Counted from the first letter of the stretch, positions 25,017 through 38,282 are shown. The stretch is DNA of 64,000 bases from Mortierella alpina (GCA_029449245.1 JANATF010000011.1:1612001-1676000), one strand, 5' to 3'. Program-made: numbers and translations. The notes: generated by a model not told the origin, from the sequence alone.

Positions 25017-28000
25017 ATGAAGCCGTCCTTTGCAAGTGCAGCCACAGCCATCGAGCCAGCTGTGCAGCAGCCCTATGATCGCTATTACCCCACACCCTCC
25101 TCGCTCAGGGACATGTCCCCACAACGCAGCAGCAGCAGCAGCGGCGGCAGCACTAGCCGCCAACATCCTCGCCATCACTCTTCCTCTTCCTCCTCTGCCG
25201 CGTCCTCATCATCATCATCATCATACCCTCAGCAACATCACCAGCATCACCAGCAACACCAGCAGCACCATCATCATTCACACTACAGCTCGCCTGCGTA
25301 TCACGAACAGCAGCACCAGCACGCGTCCAGGCACCATTCGGATGCGCAGCCATATCCACAAAAGTCACACAGCCACAGCCACAGCCACAGCCATCACAGC
25401 CAGCCTTCGCAGCATCGCCCACACGATGACACGTATGCATCCCATGCTCCCACAGCCCACCATGCCTACCAGCAATATGCTCACTCCTACCATAGCTCAG
25501 CACAGCACGCAAAGCACACGGAGGGATACGAGGGCCGTGTCCGCAACACCACGAGGGACCACAACGACCATCTCATGACCGATCCTTCGGTCAAGGACCA
25601 GCAGCACCACCACGACCAGTTCCGTCGCGATCCTACCTATGGCTACCTAAAGCAGCACCCGGTTCCCTCCTCACCCCATGCACAGTTTGGTGAGGACCGG
25701 CCGTCCTACAAGTACAATCTGCCACCGATCCTGGCCCCCGAGGAGCCATTCTACCGCAGTGATCTTCCCGGTCGTCATATGCGATACTTTAGCACTGTCA
25801 CCAGCGAGGACCGCGAAAACAGCCAGGGTTACTACTCTTCTGCTCGCCACGTTGCGCCCAGCAACACCACCGGCAATTTTGGTCACGGCCCACCTATCAA
25901 TGCGGCTTTGGAAAAGTTTGGAAACGCGCGGCAGCGTCAGATGGAACAGCAGATGGAACAGCAACGTGAGCAGCAATTGCGGCAGGACGAGGAGGAACGT
26001 CAGCGACAACTACGGGAGGACGAGGAGGCTCATCACCAACAGCAGCATAGGCAACGTCTGCCTTCGCTCTACACGGCGTTGCCAGAGCAGCGTCCTGGTT
26101 CGAGTCCAGCAATGGCTCCACAGCAGCTCCAGTCTCGAGGTCGTTCACCAGTACGCAAGCCGCGCTCCATTGCGCCCGCGCCTCTGTCGACCCCAGGCCC
26201 TCTGTCGCCCATTCACCCCAAGCCAATGGCCTCGCCCATCTCACCCACTGCATACCGTAACAAGACGAACTCGGCTTACTCTGAGCGGCCATCGGTGATC
26301 AAGGTTGAGCCAAAGGACTCGCCTCAAACGTCGTATTACCAGCAGCATCAGCAGCATTCTTACCAGCCATACTCTCCTCGGGGACCTTCTCGCCATCAAC
26401 AGCACCAGGAACAATCTGAGCAACGGTATTTGGAGCAGTCTGAGCAGCAGCATCAGCAGCACCGCCAGGCAGAGTCAGAGGGTAAGCGCAAATGGTCCCG
26501 CGACCACTCGCCAGTCCGCATTGGACCCCGTCTGAAGGTGTGTGTCGACCCAACAGAGCAACGCCAGCCATCGCAGCAGGACGAGACCTCTGCACAGGAG
26601 CTCCATCTCTTGTCCCACCGAGCGGCCAAGCCCACTCTGGCTGTGGCACACGCACCCAAGATTAAATCTGGCATCCAGCACCCTCGCATGCGAATGCAGC
26701 GTTACCAGATGACAACCATCCGATGCTGGCATGGAGCCATTGCTCAAAAGTCCTATGGTATCGAGAAGCGCTATCTCTGCCCTCCTCCAATGGTTCAGGT
26801 CTCTGCTGGATTGAACGCAAAGCAGATCCGTGCTGAGCAACCCCATGTGACCATGTCGATCCTCCACGAAAAGCTGAGCAACAACAGCGGCGGCAGCGGC
26901 AGTGAGAATTTGATGGAACAGGACTGCACACTGGATGACCTCCTCAAGTGTTCGTTCCGCAACCTTCACGTCACTGGAACGGGCGCCGATAGCTCCAAGA
27001 GGTTCAAGCTGGGTCTGCAGGTGTACTTGAACCAGAATTCGACCATTCCCACTGCGATCATGGACTCGAACCCGATTCCCATCATTTCCAAGCCTTCCAA
27101 GAAGACAGCCAAAGCCGGAAACGCATCGTGCTTCATTCTTAATGGTATGAGCGTCTCGCTGCTGAACCGCATCAACGCGCAGACAGTGCGGACCAAATAC
27201 ATGGCTGTGGACAAGAATGCTGTTTGCGCCAAGATCGGCTCCTGGTCATCGTTCACAATCAAGATGGTCAAGCCGCCTCCTGCCCCCCCTGTCAAAATTG
27301 TCTCTGCAGCAGGTGTGAATGGTGGCAGCATGGGTATCTTCAAGGCTGCGAGCCATTCGACAAAGTTTGTGCCGATCCGGATGAAGGGCGATAACAGTCA
27401 GTCCGCAGCGGCTCCAATCGCTATGGGACCCCCATCCATGGGGCCGATCCGGTCGTCAGGAGCTACGCCTCAGCAGCAGCAGCAGCAGCAATCAGCACAT
27501 GCTTCGTTTCAACATCAGCAGCAGCAGCATCGACCTCCAGTTCACAGAGCTCCTCAGTCACAGCCTCAGCAGCAGCCTCAGCAAGAGCCCACCTATGTAT
27601 TTTCCAACTCGGAGCCAGTTCTCTATGGATCTGAAATCATTCTCATCAACGACATGACCGGCATCACGACTGACCGTCTGATCATCCGCAAGGTCGAAAA
27701 CGGCAAGGTGGTCAGGAATGGATCAGGCCCTGTTAGCCAAATGCAAAAGATTGTTCTCCAGCACCCTGACCGTGTTCACCCAGAGGATGGTCGCCCTTAC
27801 TATCTGAGCGCATCCTCGATCGGCAGCCCCAAGATTGAGGGTAAAATCCCACTGCAGGCAGCGATGGATCGTAGCCCACTGTTGGAGTACAGGACCTCGT
27901 CCAAGAAGGCCTCCATCATGGATCTGACGGAGCAGGCAGAAGAGGACGAAGAAGAATACTATGATGATGTGGGCGGATACCACGGCCACTCTGGTTCTCG

Positions 28001-29047
28001 ACGCGCCCCTAGAGGCCAAGACAACGTTGCGGTGGATGATTTTGTCTGCTGGACCATTGCAGGAATCGGTAAGCAGAGCAATTGATGATCCACGGTCTCT
28101 TTTTTTTCCCCGCTTTTTATCGTTCTTCACTCGTCTTTTAACAAAAACAAACAAATTTGTTGCGTGCCACTCGTTTAGCCAAATTCGACTACACCTATTT
28201 TGGCCCAATTCCCGCCTCTGTCGACACGGAGGTGGATCCTCGCAAGGTCCCCAAGGTCCTCAATTGCCCACAGTACAAGTCCCAGTCCAATACGTTGGTG
28301 ATGAAGGTCAAGAACGTCTTTGAGCGACTCTCGTCCACAGAAGAAGAGACGCGACTTCGGGCCACTTACTTGGACGATCCCTATGAGCGCAAACTGACAC
28401 TTTCCGAGTTTGTCTACAAGCGCTGCGAGGATGTGAGGCAGCCCATGCAGGATGAGGAGGGTCCTATTCAGCTGTGGTTGGCACAGCATGGCCCTGTTCG
28501 GATGAGGCGTCGGGTCTTGAAGGAAATTCTGCCCGAGGAAGAAGGTCATCTCGAGATGACAGAGCAGGATGACGACCATGAGGAGGAAACTGACGAGGAA
28601 GAGGACCAAGATGAAGAGGCTGAACAGGAGGCAGCTGCTCAGGAGGCCAAGAAGCAACAAGAGCAACAGCAGCGTCAGATGGAGGACAAACTGCCAAAGA
28701 TCCCCACCAAGGCCAATGCAGCGTTTGGCCGACAGGCGAGACAGCAGCAGCAACACCAGCAACAGCAAAAGTACTATGGCGGCAGTCATCTTCCCAGCGG
28801 CTCTGCGACACAGGCGGGTCAGAAGAAAAAGCGCGTCAAACTGTTGGCTCGTCCTATGGGCCTCGAGGCTGAGTTGCCTTTTGGATGCGAGGTCCGGGCA
28901 GCGCATGATAGCGAAGGCAATGCTCACGCCGAGATGGATATCTTGATGGTCGAGCGAGCTACAGGCATTGCCTATCGCACCGGTTATAAGGTCGCCTACT
29001 CGCGTCAGCACGACAGCTCTGACTGGGTCGTCGAGGTCGCCGGATGA
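25017..29047 (+). CDS. CSL (CBF1/RBP-J/Su(H)/Lag-1) family transcription factor
   Basis: Two exons (25017-28068, 28179-29047) give 1306 residues. Residues 1-545 are low-complexity and His/Ser/Gln-rich. The Rel-like N-terminal DNA-binding domain starts near 549 and shows TTIRCWHGAIAQKSYGIEKR followed by YLCPPP, the CSL hallmark. The beta-trefoil domain follows, with NASCFILNGMSVSLLNRI, then after a Gln-rich insertion MTGITTDRLIIRKVENGKVV and GPVSQMQKIVLQH, and then WTIAGIAKFDYTYFGPIP across the intron. A C-terminal Rel-like part is interrupted by an acidic/Gln-rich insertion (about 1140-1220). CSL proteins bind GTGRGAA-type sites. Fungi lack Notch, and S. pombe Cbf11 and Cbf12 act in adhesion, cell cycle and lipid genes. 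The large size resembles the long Cbf12 class, though the assignment is an inference. The 3' end converges on the next gene 116 bp away. Confidence 0.92.
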
Positions 29048-29163
29048 ACACTACTTACTCTCTCGTTTTTTTTGAATGTATTATAAATATAAAACGTTTT
29101 GTTGTACAAGTATTGAATGGTAGAACTCTTGTCTGCTTTTATTTTATTTTTATTTGTCCTTTT

Positions 29164-31772
29164 TTATTCGCGACTCGGAGACTTTCCTTTGATGTCCCTG
29201 GACCTGTGGCGGGCATGCGCCAAAGACGACGATTCTGCAGACTGGGTGTCCTGGTCGGTCTCCCAGTCTCCCTCCAGACTTGTGACCGTGAGCAGACTGG
29301 CACGCCGGTCTCGTTGTAGTTCGCCATCGAAACTATCCACAAGGGTCAAGTCGTGCATCGTGTCGTGGGCAGTGCTGCTGCTTCCACAGCTACTGCTGGT
29401 CGACGAGACAAACGAACGCGTCCCCTGGTAGTGCTGGTAGTGATGGAGGTGCTGGTGATCGGTTGGATGCGAACCCAATCCGGTCCCTACCTCCACCATC
29501 TCTGGCATGGATTGAGGAAGGTACGCCTGTGGCTGGACAAACTCGATTTCGACGCGTGGGACCACCGTGATCGCTGTCAAGGGCGTAGAAGCAGTGTTGG
29601 TAGTAGTAGTGGTAGTAGCAGTAACACGCGTCTTTTCCTGAGCCATGGCCGACTCTTCAGTCTTGTGTTCCAGATAGTGTTGAGTGGTTTGCTCCGACTC
29701 TTGTGGTGCTTCAACAGAGTCTTGAGGCATCTGGATAATCACACACACACCATGGCTGTTGGAGGCATCCTCCCGATGCAGAGTTTCTGTCTCTGAGGTA
29801 TGATTTTCCCCTCTGTTCGCTTCGCCCTCCTCGTGTTGTCCCTCTCCACCTTCGCCTTCGCCTTCTTGTCCAGCTCCAGATTCGGTGGTGGTGGTTGCTG
29901 CTGCTGCGGTGCCTCTCGAAAAGATGCGACTGCCATTACGTGCAAACGCAAACAGATTCTCGAGCGAGCGATAACTAGGCACTTTTCGGGGCTGCTGCGC
30001 TACAATGTAGGCTGGCGGGGTGATGATAGAAGATTGGTAATCGGGTGGGGCTGGTGGCTCGTCATCATTGTCCTGGTTCTGACGAAGCACGCGCGTCGTA
30101 GAGCTCTGGGTCGGTGCAAACGCCAAGCTCAGTCGGGCAAGGTCCGTTTCCTCCCGTAGTCGCTGGAGCTTGACGACAAGACGCTTTTTTTTTTTTTTTT
30201 TTTTTTTTGTTCCGCAACCATGACGAAGAAGAAGAGAACAACGGGAGCAAGTCGAGAAAAGAGGATTTTGTCAGTATTATGAAAGAGGGAGAGGGAGGGT
30301 GCGGGAGAACAGAAGACCATAGACTTCAGTAAGAAGATGATGATTAGTTTTTTTTCTTTTCTTTCTCTTTCCTCTGTTCTACTCACCCGTCTCCAGACCA
30401 AAGCCATAGCTATGCCGACGAGCGGCAACGCAATCACCCACCACATGATGAGCTCAAACTTGTTGTACACAGCCAATGTCGCAATGACCGGCATCGTCGC
30501 AATCACACACATGAATTTCTTCAGATAGTTGAGCTGTCGCTGAACCTGTCGCTCAGCACGCGTGGGCTGTCGCTGGAAAATCAGTCCGTTCGAGTCTGGT
30601 AACGTCAGCGTTCTAGATTCATTCAAGGAAGGCTGTTGAAGCACAGAGGTCGGTGGTACCGCCGTTGACCCATTGGCGCTCGTCGGAGATGCAGTCGATG
30701 TTCGAGAGATACTATGGCCATGGATCGCTGCCATCGCTGCCTGTGTCGTCGTCGGTTCAGCCTGAGGATCTCTTGCTTCTGCTGTCGCCGCCCCTGCCCC
30801 TGTCCCTGCCACGGTCCCTTCTGACATTCCATCTGCAGGTAATGTCTCTGCAGGGATGTCCGCAATCGTCAGTGGAACAGAGACAATCACCTCAGTTGTA
30901 CCCTCAGCAGTAGCATCAGCCGCAGCTCCTGCAGTCCTGACCAGATCCTCGTCATCCACATGAGTTCGTCGCCGCATACGATCCGTCCGCGGCGTCATAT
31001 CAATCCCTGTCGTGGGTCGGGCCAAAAACTTGATCGGCCTTTGATGCCGCTGTCGCTCCTCTTCACTCTCGTTGCCATCCTCATTGGACGTGTCCTGACC
31101 GAGTCGGCTCCCCCCAGCAGCGCCGATGTTGTTGCTATTGTTGTTGTGGCCCGTCGTCGTGGTCGTTCGAGACGCATTCGATTGCGTTCGGGTGTCGGTA
31201 CCACTGATCGAGGACGGTGTTGCAGACGAAGCAGATTGGCCATTCCAGGAGCTATTGCGGTTAAAGAACGGCCGCAGAAACGATCGCCTGGACGACGCGT
31301 CCTCGCCGGTGGAGGTGTTGGAGGCTACGTCTATAGAGGCCCCTCGATTCCTCCTCCCTCGAGCTCCTGTCAGAGAGAATCGAGAGGTTGTGGATTCGTC
31401 CCCCGATGAGGCAGGCGGCGTAAGAAACCGAGTCGAGAAAAAGGAGGTGTGATGGGTCTGTGATGATGGCTGCTGTTGTTGTTGAGAAGAAGAAACCGAG
31501 AGACTTGCGCCAGAGGCATTGCGACGACGGCCATCCAGGGACTGGCGGGGCTGCTGATGATGATGTAGGGCGTTGAGAGGTGACGCAGGATCGAGGTTGT
31601 AGGAGACTGGGGCGGTGAAGGAGGCGAAGCGACTGGGCAAGTTCTGCGGAAGGGAACTGGTGGAGGAATGTCGTTGGTGTGCTAGTTGATTCCGCTGGAC
31701 TTCGATGTGGCGGCGTTCAAAGGCACTCGGGCGCAAGAGGTTGAGGTCCAAGAATTCTGACCAGTTTCGCAT
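29164..31772 (-). CDS. Uncharacterised protein with a two-helix membrane hairpin
   Basis: Two exons, 31772-30387 and 30168-29164, give 796 residues; a second acceptor six bases on (30162) is equally in frame and would drop two residues. I do not recognise the family. Residues 1-400 are Ser/Thr/Asn-rich and look disordered, opening with NWSEFLDLNLLRPSAFERRH. A basic helix (RAERQVQRQLNYLKKF) leads into two closely spaced hydrophobic helices at about 420-435 (MCVIATMPVIATLAVY) and 439-459 (LIMWWVIALPLVGIAMALVW), separated by only a few residues. A second basic helix (RLREETDLARLSLAF) follows, then a PPxY-like segment (EPPAPPDYQ) that could bind a WW-domain ubiquitin ligase, and a low-complexity tail. 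The hairpin suggests a cytosol-facing membrane anchor. An in-frame stop just upstream supports the start. Confidence 0.65.
30181..30208. repeat. T-tract in the intron of the two-helix gene
   Basis: A run of more than 20 T residues on the plus strand (A on the coding strand) lies just upstream of the acceptor of this gene's single intron. Confidence 0.7.
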
Positions 31773-34407
31773 TCCAAGTTACCGGGATTTAGTTATGAAG
31801 GAGAAAGGGGTGGATGTGCGGGGGGTAGAAGCGTGTGGTGGTCGAGAACAACAAGTTGAAAAGAACCAAATAAGCACGAGGATTATGCAGATGGAGAATG
31901 GTGGTGATGGACGAAAGGAGTGTGCAACGAACAACGAGCAGCGATACAACGACTGAAAAGGGGCACGAGAACGAAGAGAGAGAGAAAGGGAAAGAAAGGA
32001 AAGAAGAAGGGAGAGAAGCGAATGGATTAAAGACCACGCCAGTAGGGAGGAAAGGGAGAGAGCAGAACACAACTGAAGCTGGCAAAGGCGAGCGTGTTGT
32101 GGAGCGACGAGATGTGGCGCTAGGAAGGGGGTTTAGGCAAGCGACGTGCGTCGGGTTACGTTGGTGCGTTGTGCTTGCCAGGATAGCGAACAAGGGAACA
32201 GAAAAAGAGGGGACACTGGGCGAGCAGGGCAGAGGCGACCTCGTTCCAAGGCAGCTCTTGAGTCATGGCTACCGCGCACAGAGAGAAAGCGTTGGAGGGC
32301 AGCGCATGCAGACGAGAGCGAGAAAGAGAGTAAGAGAGAACACTGCAGCCGACAATGACTCCAGCCCATGGGATGTATTCAAGTAGACATACGCGGACCA
32401 TGCTCAGACAATGCATGTACAAATATACATTACTGCCTAATGCACAAACATTTACCAGGAGAAGACACTCTTTTTTGTTTTTCACGGCCAGTGCGCCCAT
32501 CCCTGTCCTCTCTCACTCTCGCGCACATCTCCCTTTCTGCGTGCTGCCCTTTCATGTCTCTCGGCCTCATCGTCCACGTTTCCTCCTAGGTACTCCTACA
32601 GCCCTCGAAGAGTGTTTGTACCTACGCTATGTGTTGTCAAGTACATGTGTATGCCTAGAATGATCGATTGACTTTGAAAAAAAGGGGGAGGTACGAGCGA
32701 GGAGTGTGAGAACATTAACAGTTTACCAACAGCTCGTCGGTGAGAATCCCTGCCAAAGAATGAGTGTCATATGAAGAGGGCGTGAACTAGTAGTTATGAG
32801 TGGTTTTTTCTTACCCCCCTGCCACACTCAAACCGAAAGGAGTTGGGGCTAGCGAGAGCAAACAAAAATAAAAGGTACAACTGGACGTTGGGACTTTCGT
32901 GTTTGTGTGTGCGGAGCATGCAGCTCAAAAGAGACGCTAAAGTGAAGGCTTGACAAAGATGGGAAGTGGGTGGCAGGACCAAACAGAGATGGATGGCCGG
33001 TCATTGCATGCAGGCATGCATAGACCGCAAGAACGGAGGGAGGGGGGCGACACAGTAATTTTAATACTCAACAAAAGCAGCGCCTGTTGCTACGGCCACT
33101 TTCTCTCACTCTCTCGACGGAAAGTCGTTTCTTGTCTTTTGACCTTTTGCTCTTTACCGGGAAATAGCACGCCTCCTTAAGTTAGTGTCTCCTCTCAGGC
33201 GATGTCCCGGCTCGCAAGTAAAGAGCTGAATGGTCTAAAATGGACCATTCTTATTTTCCACCCCTGACTCTATTCTCGTTTGGGATGATGTGCCTAATGG
33301 ACTTGTTGGCGACAAGCCGTGTGATTTCGCTCTGAGATCGACATTGGCTGACAGAGAGTAGTAGCAGCTGCCCGAGAGAGCCTCAGGAGCAGACGAGGGT
33401 GGGGTGACCCTGTTCACTTTCCCCGTTCATGGCAAGGCCCATCGTGAGCGACAGGTTACGGACATGGCCAGCCCATTGCTCCGTAAGATGATGATCGGAC
33501 TTTTGCAAGAAAAAGGAAAGGGGCAAGGAGAGAGCGAGACAGCGGAAGGGGTGTCTGTCGCAAGGGGGATGAAGCCGCGTTGTATGAAGGGAAGGAAAAA
33601 AGAAGCGACAAGAGTGCATGCGTGGATCGATTGGTAGAGGGCTCGTTCTTGTGTTCGCATCAGGTCAGCAAAGCAATCAACAATGGGCTGGACAGATATG
33701 AAGCGCTCATTGGAGCACAACACTTACGGGATTTGTAGCAGAGTGTGTGCAGTATTCCGGTCCTCGGTAAAAAGTAAAAAAACGAAAAAAGAACCTGTGC
33801 TGCACCCCTAGCCGCATCTCTGCATGTATCTGTCGATTGCATGCACTCGCCACAGATGTATTTGCGGGGAGTGCGCAACCGCAACCCAAACATAGCTAAC
33901 AGAAGTGGCTATGGTGACCTTTCACCCCTTTGTAGATCAAACGCGTCCTGGATGACTTTTTCAGATGTAGTTTATTACAGATATTTTTTACGCCGATCCT
34001 GCCTGCCTGAGGCACGGTGTGTTGCTCCTCTCTCACCTATCAGTTGGTCTAACAAAGAGGCACCACTAAACAGACAAAGAAGAGGAGGACGCTGTGTTTT
34101 GATGAGTAGAGATGTAATGATGGGGGGGGGAAGCCGAGTAGAGTAGTATCTTGGATTGATGAGTAACAGTAAAAAAAAAAGGGAGGGGGGGGGGGGGGGG
34201 GGGAAGGAGGGAATAGGATATGCAGAAGTAAAGACATGTGTCGGAGCGTGTATGTGAGTGTATGTTTGTTGAGTGGGAGAGGAGGATGGTTGGATGACAG
34301 ACATGCTCTTCTTCAGACTCCTCAGAAGGTCAAACAAAACGACAAGGTGTCATCCGTCACAAGTAGCAGCTTCCTGCAAAGAAGACAAGGGCCGGCCTTG
34401 ACATTCT
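31773..34407. other. Intergenic region between the two-helix and Cid1-like genes
   Basis: 2.6 kb upstream of the minus-strand two-helix gene and downstream of the Cid1-like gene. It includes a G homopolymer at about 34185-34203 and AG-rich blocks at about 31970-32130. No open frame shows a family motif, and I see no RNA gene. Confidence 0.5.
34185..34203. repeat. G homopolymer tract
   Basis: A run of about 18 G residues within a longer purine tract, 200 bp past the Cid1-like stop codon. It may be prone to sequencing or assembly length error. Confidence 0.75.
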
Positions 34408-37400
34408 CTAGGGAACCACAATCATCTTGGTCCTTGCTTGCTCCGACTGATCCAGTGCCTTGGACGGCGCATGAGCTCCACGCGACTCGCCTCGGTTTGA
34501 GTTGGTCGACCAAAGAACACTCCTCTTGTTGCACCTCTTCTTCTTCGGCTCACCCCCATCCACGCCCGCTCCGGAGGACTCGGACGAAAAGGTCTCGGGC
34601 TTGCTCACAGCCATTAGCTGTGGTGCAATCTTTGCGATATCGGCCAGACAAAGCTCCACCGCCGCTCGAGGGCCCTTGCTGCTATGACTACCATCCCGAC
34701 CAGGTCCTCCAGTCCGCCCGTTCCGTTGCGATCCGCTCCCCTTGGATCCGGTCCCTCCATGACCCTTATTCGATGGCTTTGATGACCGAGATTGGGTTGA
34801 GGCCGGGGACGATGATGACGACGACGACGATGACAGCGACGTGCCCGGTGCGAGGAACCTCTCTGCCTGTACTGCAAGAGCCAGAGTTGTTGCCACAGTT
34901 TCGTCGCTGGTATGGATGCTGCTTTGCCTGGGTCGAGTTTGCCGAGGCTGACGACCGATCGTTGCACTATCTTTTTTAATGTCCTTGCTCACGGTATGCC
35001 TACTTCTTGCCTCTTCCCTCCTCGAATGTGTCGCGCCACTGTCCTCCGCCATGTTGCTTGGAAGTGGTGGCACGGGGTATACCTCATGAGCGCGCGAGTA
35101 CACCTGAAAGGAGGCATACTCTTTTGGTCGAGGAACAGAGTTGGACCTGGACCGCTTTTCATGACCGCTGCGCTCACTCCTCCGTGTCGTCGGGTTGGGC
35201 AAACTGGGTCTCCTTGGCGCCTGGGGTGGCTTCTTGTGCTCCAAACCATCCTCGGCGTCAGCATCGCACTCCTCCTGGGTGTCCTGGATGCGGCTGTGGG
35301 TCCTGAAGCCATTGACGTAGCGCCTTCCTGCCGCTGCATAATTATTCGAGGCAAACTGACCGTTGGTGCCTGCTCGAATACAGCTGTTGTTGTGGTAGTA
35401 CGCTGGAGGGAACACCCACTGTTCGCACACCTGATCCAAGGTGCCCTTACTGTTGAGGATATCAAGTGCCCGCCGGAACTCCTGCTTCAAGCCCTTACTG
35501 CTGGCCATGTCGCACGAGTTGCCCAGATTCCGCGTAGTATCAAATGGCTCTTCGACACAGAGCAATCTGTAGTGCCGTCCTGGCTTGTTCCATCCCTTGG
35601 ATTCCTTGGTGAGATAGCATGCGTGGCGAACCGAAATAACGTGGTGGTCATAGTCAAACTCGATCGCGAATCTGCTCATTGATACAAAAACAACGATGTC
35701 CTTGTCAGCTTCCGCTCTTCTGGCAAGAGCGACTCACTGTGATAGCCCAATGACCGTGGAAACTTACTTTCGGAAAAAGGCATATAATAGTCCTCCCAGT
35801 GATTCCTTGTTGGCGCTCCCAAAGCCCTCCAGTTGAGATAGGTCGCTAAAAAACGACGTGTTGTTGCCGTTGATGACTTGGTTGTCCGGTGAGAGCTCGT
35901 GAGGCATGTCGTGTAAAGTGGGAAGGATTGGAGGCGAACGCATTTGTAAAAAGTTTATCACCATGCATATCCACGTATAAGTGGATATTGTGCCACCGTT
36001 TGCTATACCAGCATGAAGAACGACGAGCGTAAATGAGAGACTGCCACAAGGCACGAGCAAGCTATATGACAGCATCTTGACTAGGGCAATGTTCACGTAC
36101 CAGCATCATTGAGAACCCTTTTCCGTGCCCAGTGCTTGATGATCATGGCAAATGGCCGCACCCGAGGGTCGATTGCCACGTATGTCTTGACCATCCTAGA
36201 GTTCATGATACCAAGCTGCGTATTTATATTCATATCGCAGGAAAGTTGACTACAAGGCAAAGATACGGCCCGAGGTTAGACTGGAGTGGATGCAGCTTGC
36301 CAAAAAGGACACCAATAGAACCAGAGAACTCCTGATGGTCCAGTATTCAGATCGACTTACAGTTCCGGATCCCATAGCTTGACGATAGGGACCTTGGCTT
36401 CAGGTACGCAAAACACGTTCTCCATGCCATGCTTACGGAACATATCTGCAAGCATTTCAACACCCTGCAGTCCAAGCCAAGAGGTCCAGATGCAAATGTC
36501 GACGTCGCTGGTGTTTGTACCGAGGTCATTGACGGTTGAGCTGATGGATGGTGGTCGTTGGCGTAGTAAGCAAAGCAGTATATTAGTGGCGTGCCTCTCT
36601 TGGATCCCTCTCAGCAAGAAACACACGCACACACACAGAGAGCTACCGCAAACGAGTGAATAGCGTACCCAAACGGCAGCACCTTGATGTCCTGTCCTGG
36701 CCACTCTGTTTGCACTATGCGCTCAATTTTGTTGATCAACTTTGTTCGTCGATGATGGCTTTCCTCAGTCGGTAAGAGGCCCTAGAGGGGTGCAGGGGGT
36801 TGTGAAGTAAGTCAGTAGGGGTGACAATTGCATATATAGAGCTTCATGTCGACGAGCCCAGATAAGGAAGGAGAGAGGATGGCTCGCGAGCCTGGGGCGT
36901 AAAGATAGCCGAGTCGAATACGCGTGGAAGAAAAACGAACCCAGCTTGTCTCGCTTGTACGATCAGACACAGTCTTGTAGTGCATCCCAACACCGCACAC
37001 ACGCATCGTATTAGACAAGCACAGAGATGGGTGCGTGCATATTAGCAAAAAAATAAAAAAAAGGAACAGGGCGTGGGTAAAGATCGGAAGACGAGGTGCT
37101 CCCCACACGTGGACTGGGCCTCTTTCAGCAATGGTAAATAGAAGGAGAAAAACGCACACTGATACACACACAGGCACGCATGTGTAGCCGCATGATACGG
37201 ATGCTATAGCCCAGGAGCAAAAGAACGAGATATGATGAGAACGAAGAAGGGCTTACCTCGAACAAGCTGTACATTTGCATCGTCAGCTTTCCTTCGTAAT
37301 CTGACGGGAGTAAGATGGGCACGAGTTGTTGCTGCTGCTGCTGTTGTTGTTGTTGTTGATGTTGATGATGCTGTCGCTGCTCCTTGGAGCTGTACCCTGA

Positions 37401-38282
37401 CGACAAGCGGCCTCCTTGGGATCTGACAACTGGCCTCGGATTGACACGGATGGGCGCCACGCCTGGCAGAAGCGCAGACCATGCTGATGATGCTCCTTGT
37501 CCGGGAACCTGGGGCACGGGTATCCTTGGGGGCATGACTGCAACAATGGCCAGTGATGGCGTTGGCGGCAATATTGGGCTGCGCGTGAGCCAGGGAGTGC
37601 CCGTTGTGGGCGGTGCGGATCCTGCTCTTCCTCTGGCGCCACTACTCTTCCTTCTCTCCTCTGACTTTGCTTTGGTCTGAGCAAGGACGGCGGCGGGCGC
37701 AGGCTTGGTCAATGGCGCACACTTTGTCTGCAGAGGCATGCCACCGTGCTGGAGACCCAGGCCTGCTTCGGGGTCTTGGTCTGGCTCCTTTGAAAATTGC
37801 GGTCGTGTTGGCGACAGCGGCGGAGTGGCCATCATCAGGCCAGAGGTGAGGTGAGGGTTGTTCTTGGTGCAGCAAGAGCCAGAGCCGTTGGCGCTAGCGT
37901 TGGCACCCACGGGGACGCCAGATGGCGCGGTCTGATCCGCGCTCGTCCTTTCAGAAGAGTTTGTCAGTTCAGCAACACGAGCCTTGGGAGAGATGAGGTC
38001 GAACGTATCAACAGCATCAGCATAATCTGCAGAGTCTGCTGAATCGACAGAAAGCGTATCGACGCCACTCTCTGACTGGGAGTCCTCTAGACTCGTGGGC
38101 GAGTCTGGACGCTGTTGTTGTTGCTGCTGTAGCGGATGCTGAGGATCGTGGAGGTGGAGTGTCACTGTCGGGTGCACCAGCGTCTGGCCCAGGTTGTCTG
38201 TCGAGAGTCTGTCCTTGCCCTGAGCATGGATAGGGAGCGAGCACTTGACGATGCTACTGCTGCTGTCGTTGAGAGGAAGCAT
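34408..38282 (-). CDS. Cid1/Trf4-type non-canonical poly(A)/poly(U) polymerase
   Basis: Six exons (38282-37257, 36781-36669, 36540-36361, 36249-36101, 36002-35768, 35671-34408) give 988 residues. The nucleotidyltransferase core begins near 330. Its signature FGSTVNDLGTNTSDVDI spans the second intron and provides the metal-binding Asp392 and Asp394; the third catalytic Asp is Asp445 in LSCDMNIN. The substrate segment IKHWARKRVLNDAANGGT and the PAP-associated block (LGGLLYAFFRKFAIEFDYD, then VEEPFDTTRNLGNS) complete a Cid1-like enzyme. Such enzymes add A or U tails to RNA 3' ends in turnover and surveillance. The first 340 residues are disordered and include a 12-Gln run near 310; the last 280 are Ser/Arg/Gly-rich and could bind RNA. 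I cannot decide between adenylyl and uridylyl preference. An 11-bp repeat array lies 300 bp upstream of the start. Confidence 0.88.

Noticed and set aside
23870-25078. 402-codon open frame upstream of the CSL start
   Set aside because: The translation is Leu/Ser/Pro-rich low-complexity from CT-rich leader DNA, contains no motif, and overlaps the proposed 5' UTR intron in a different frame from CSL.
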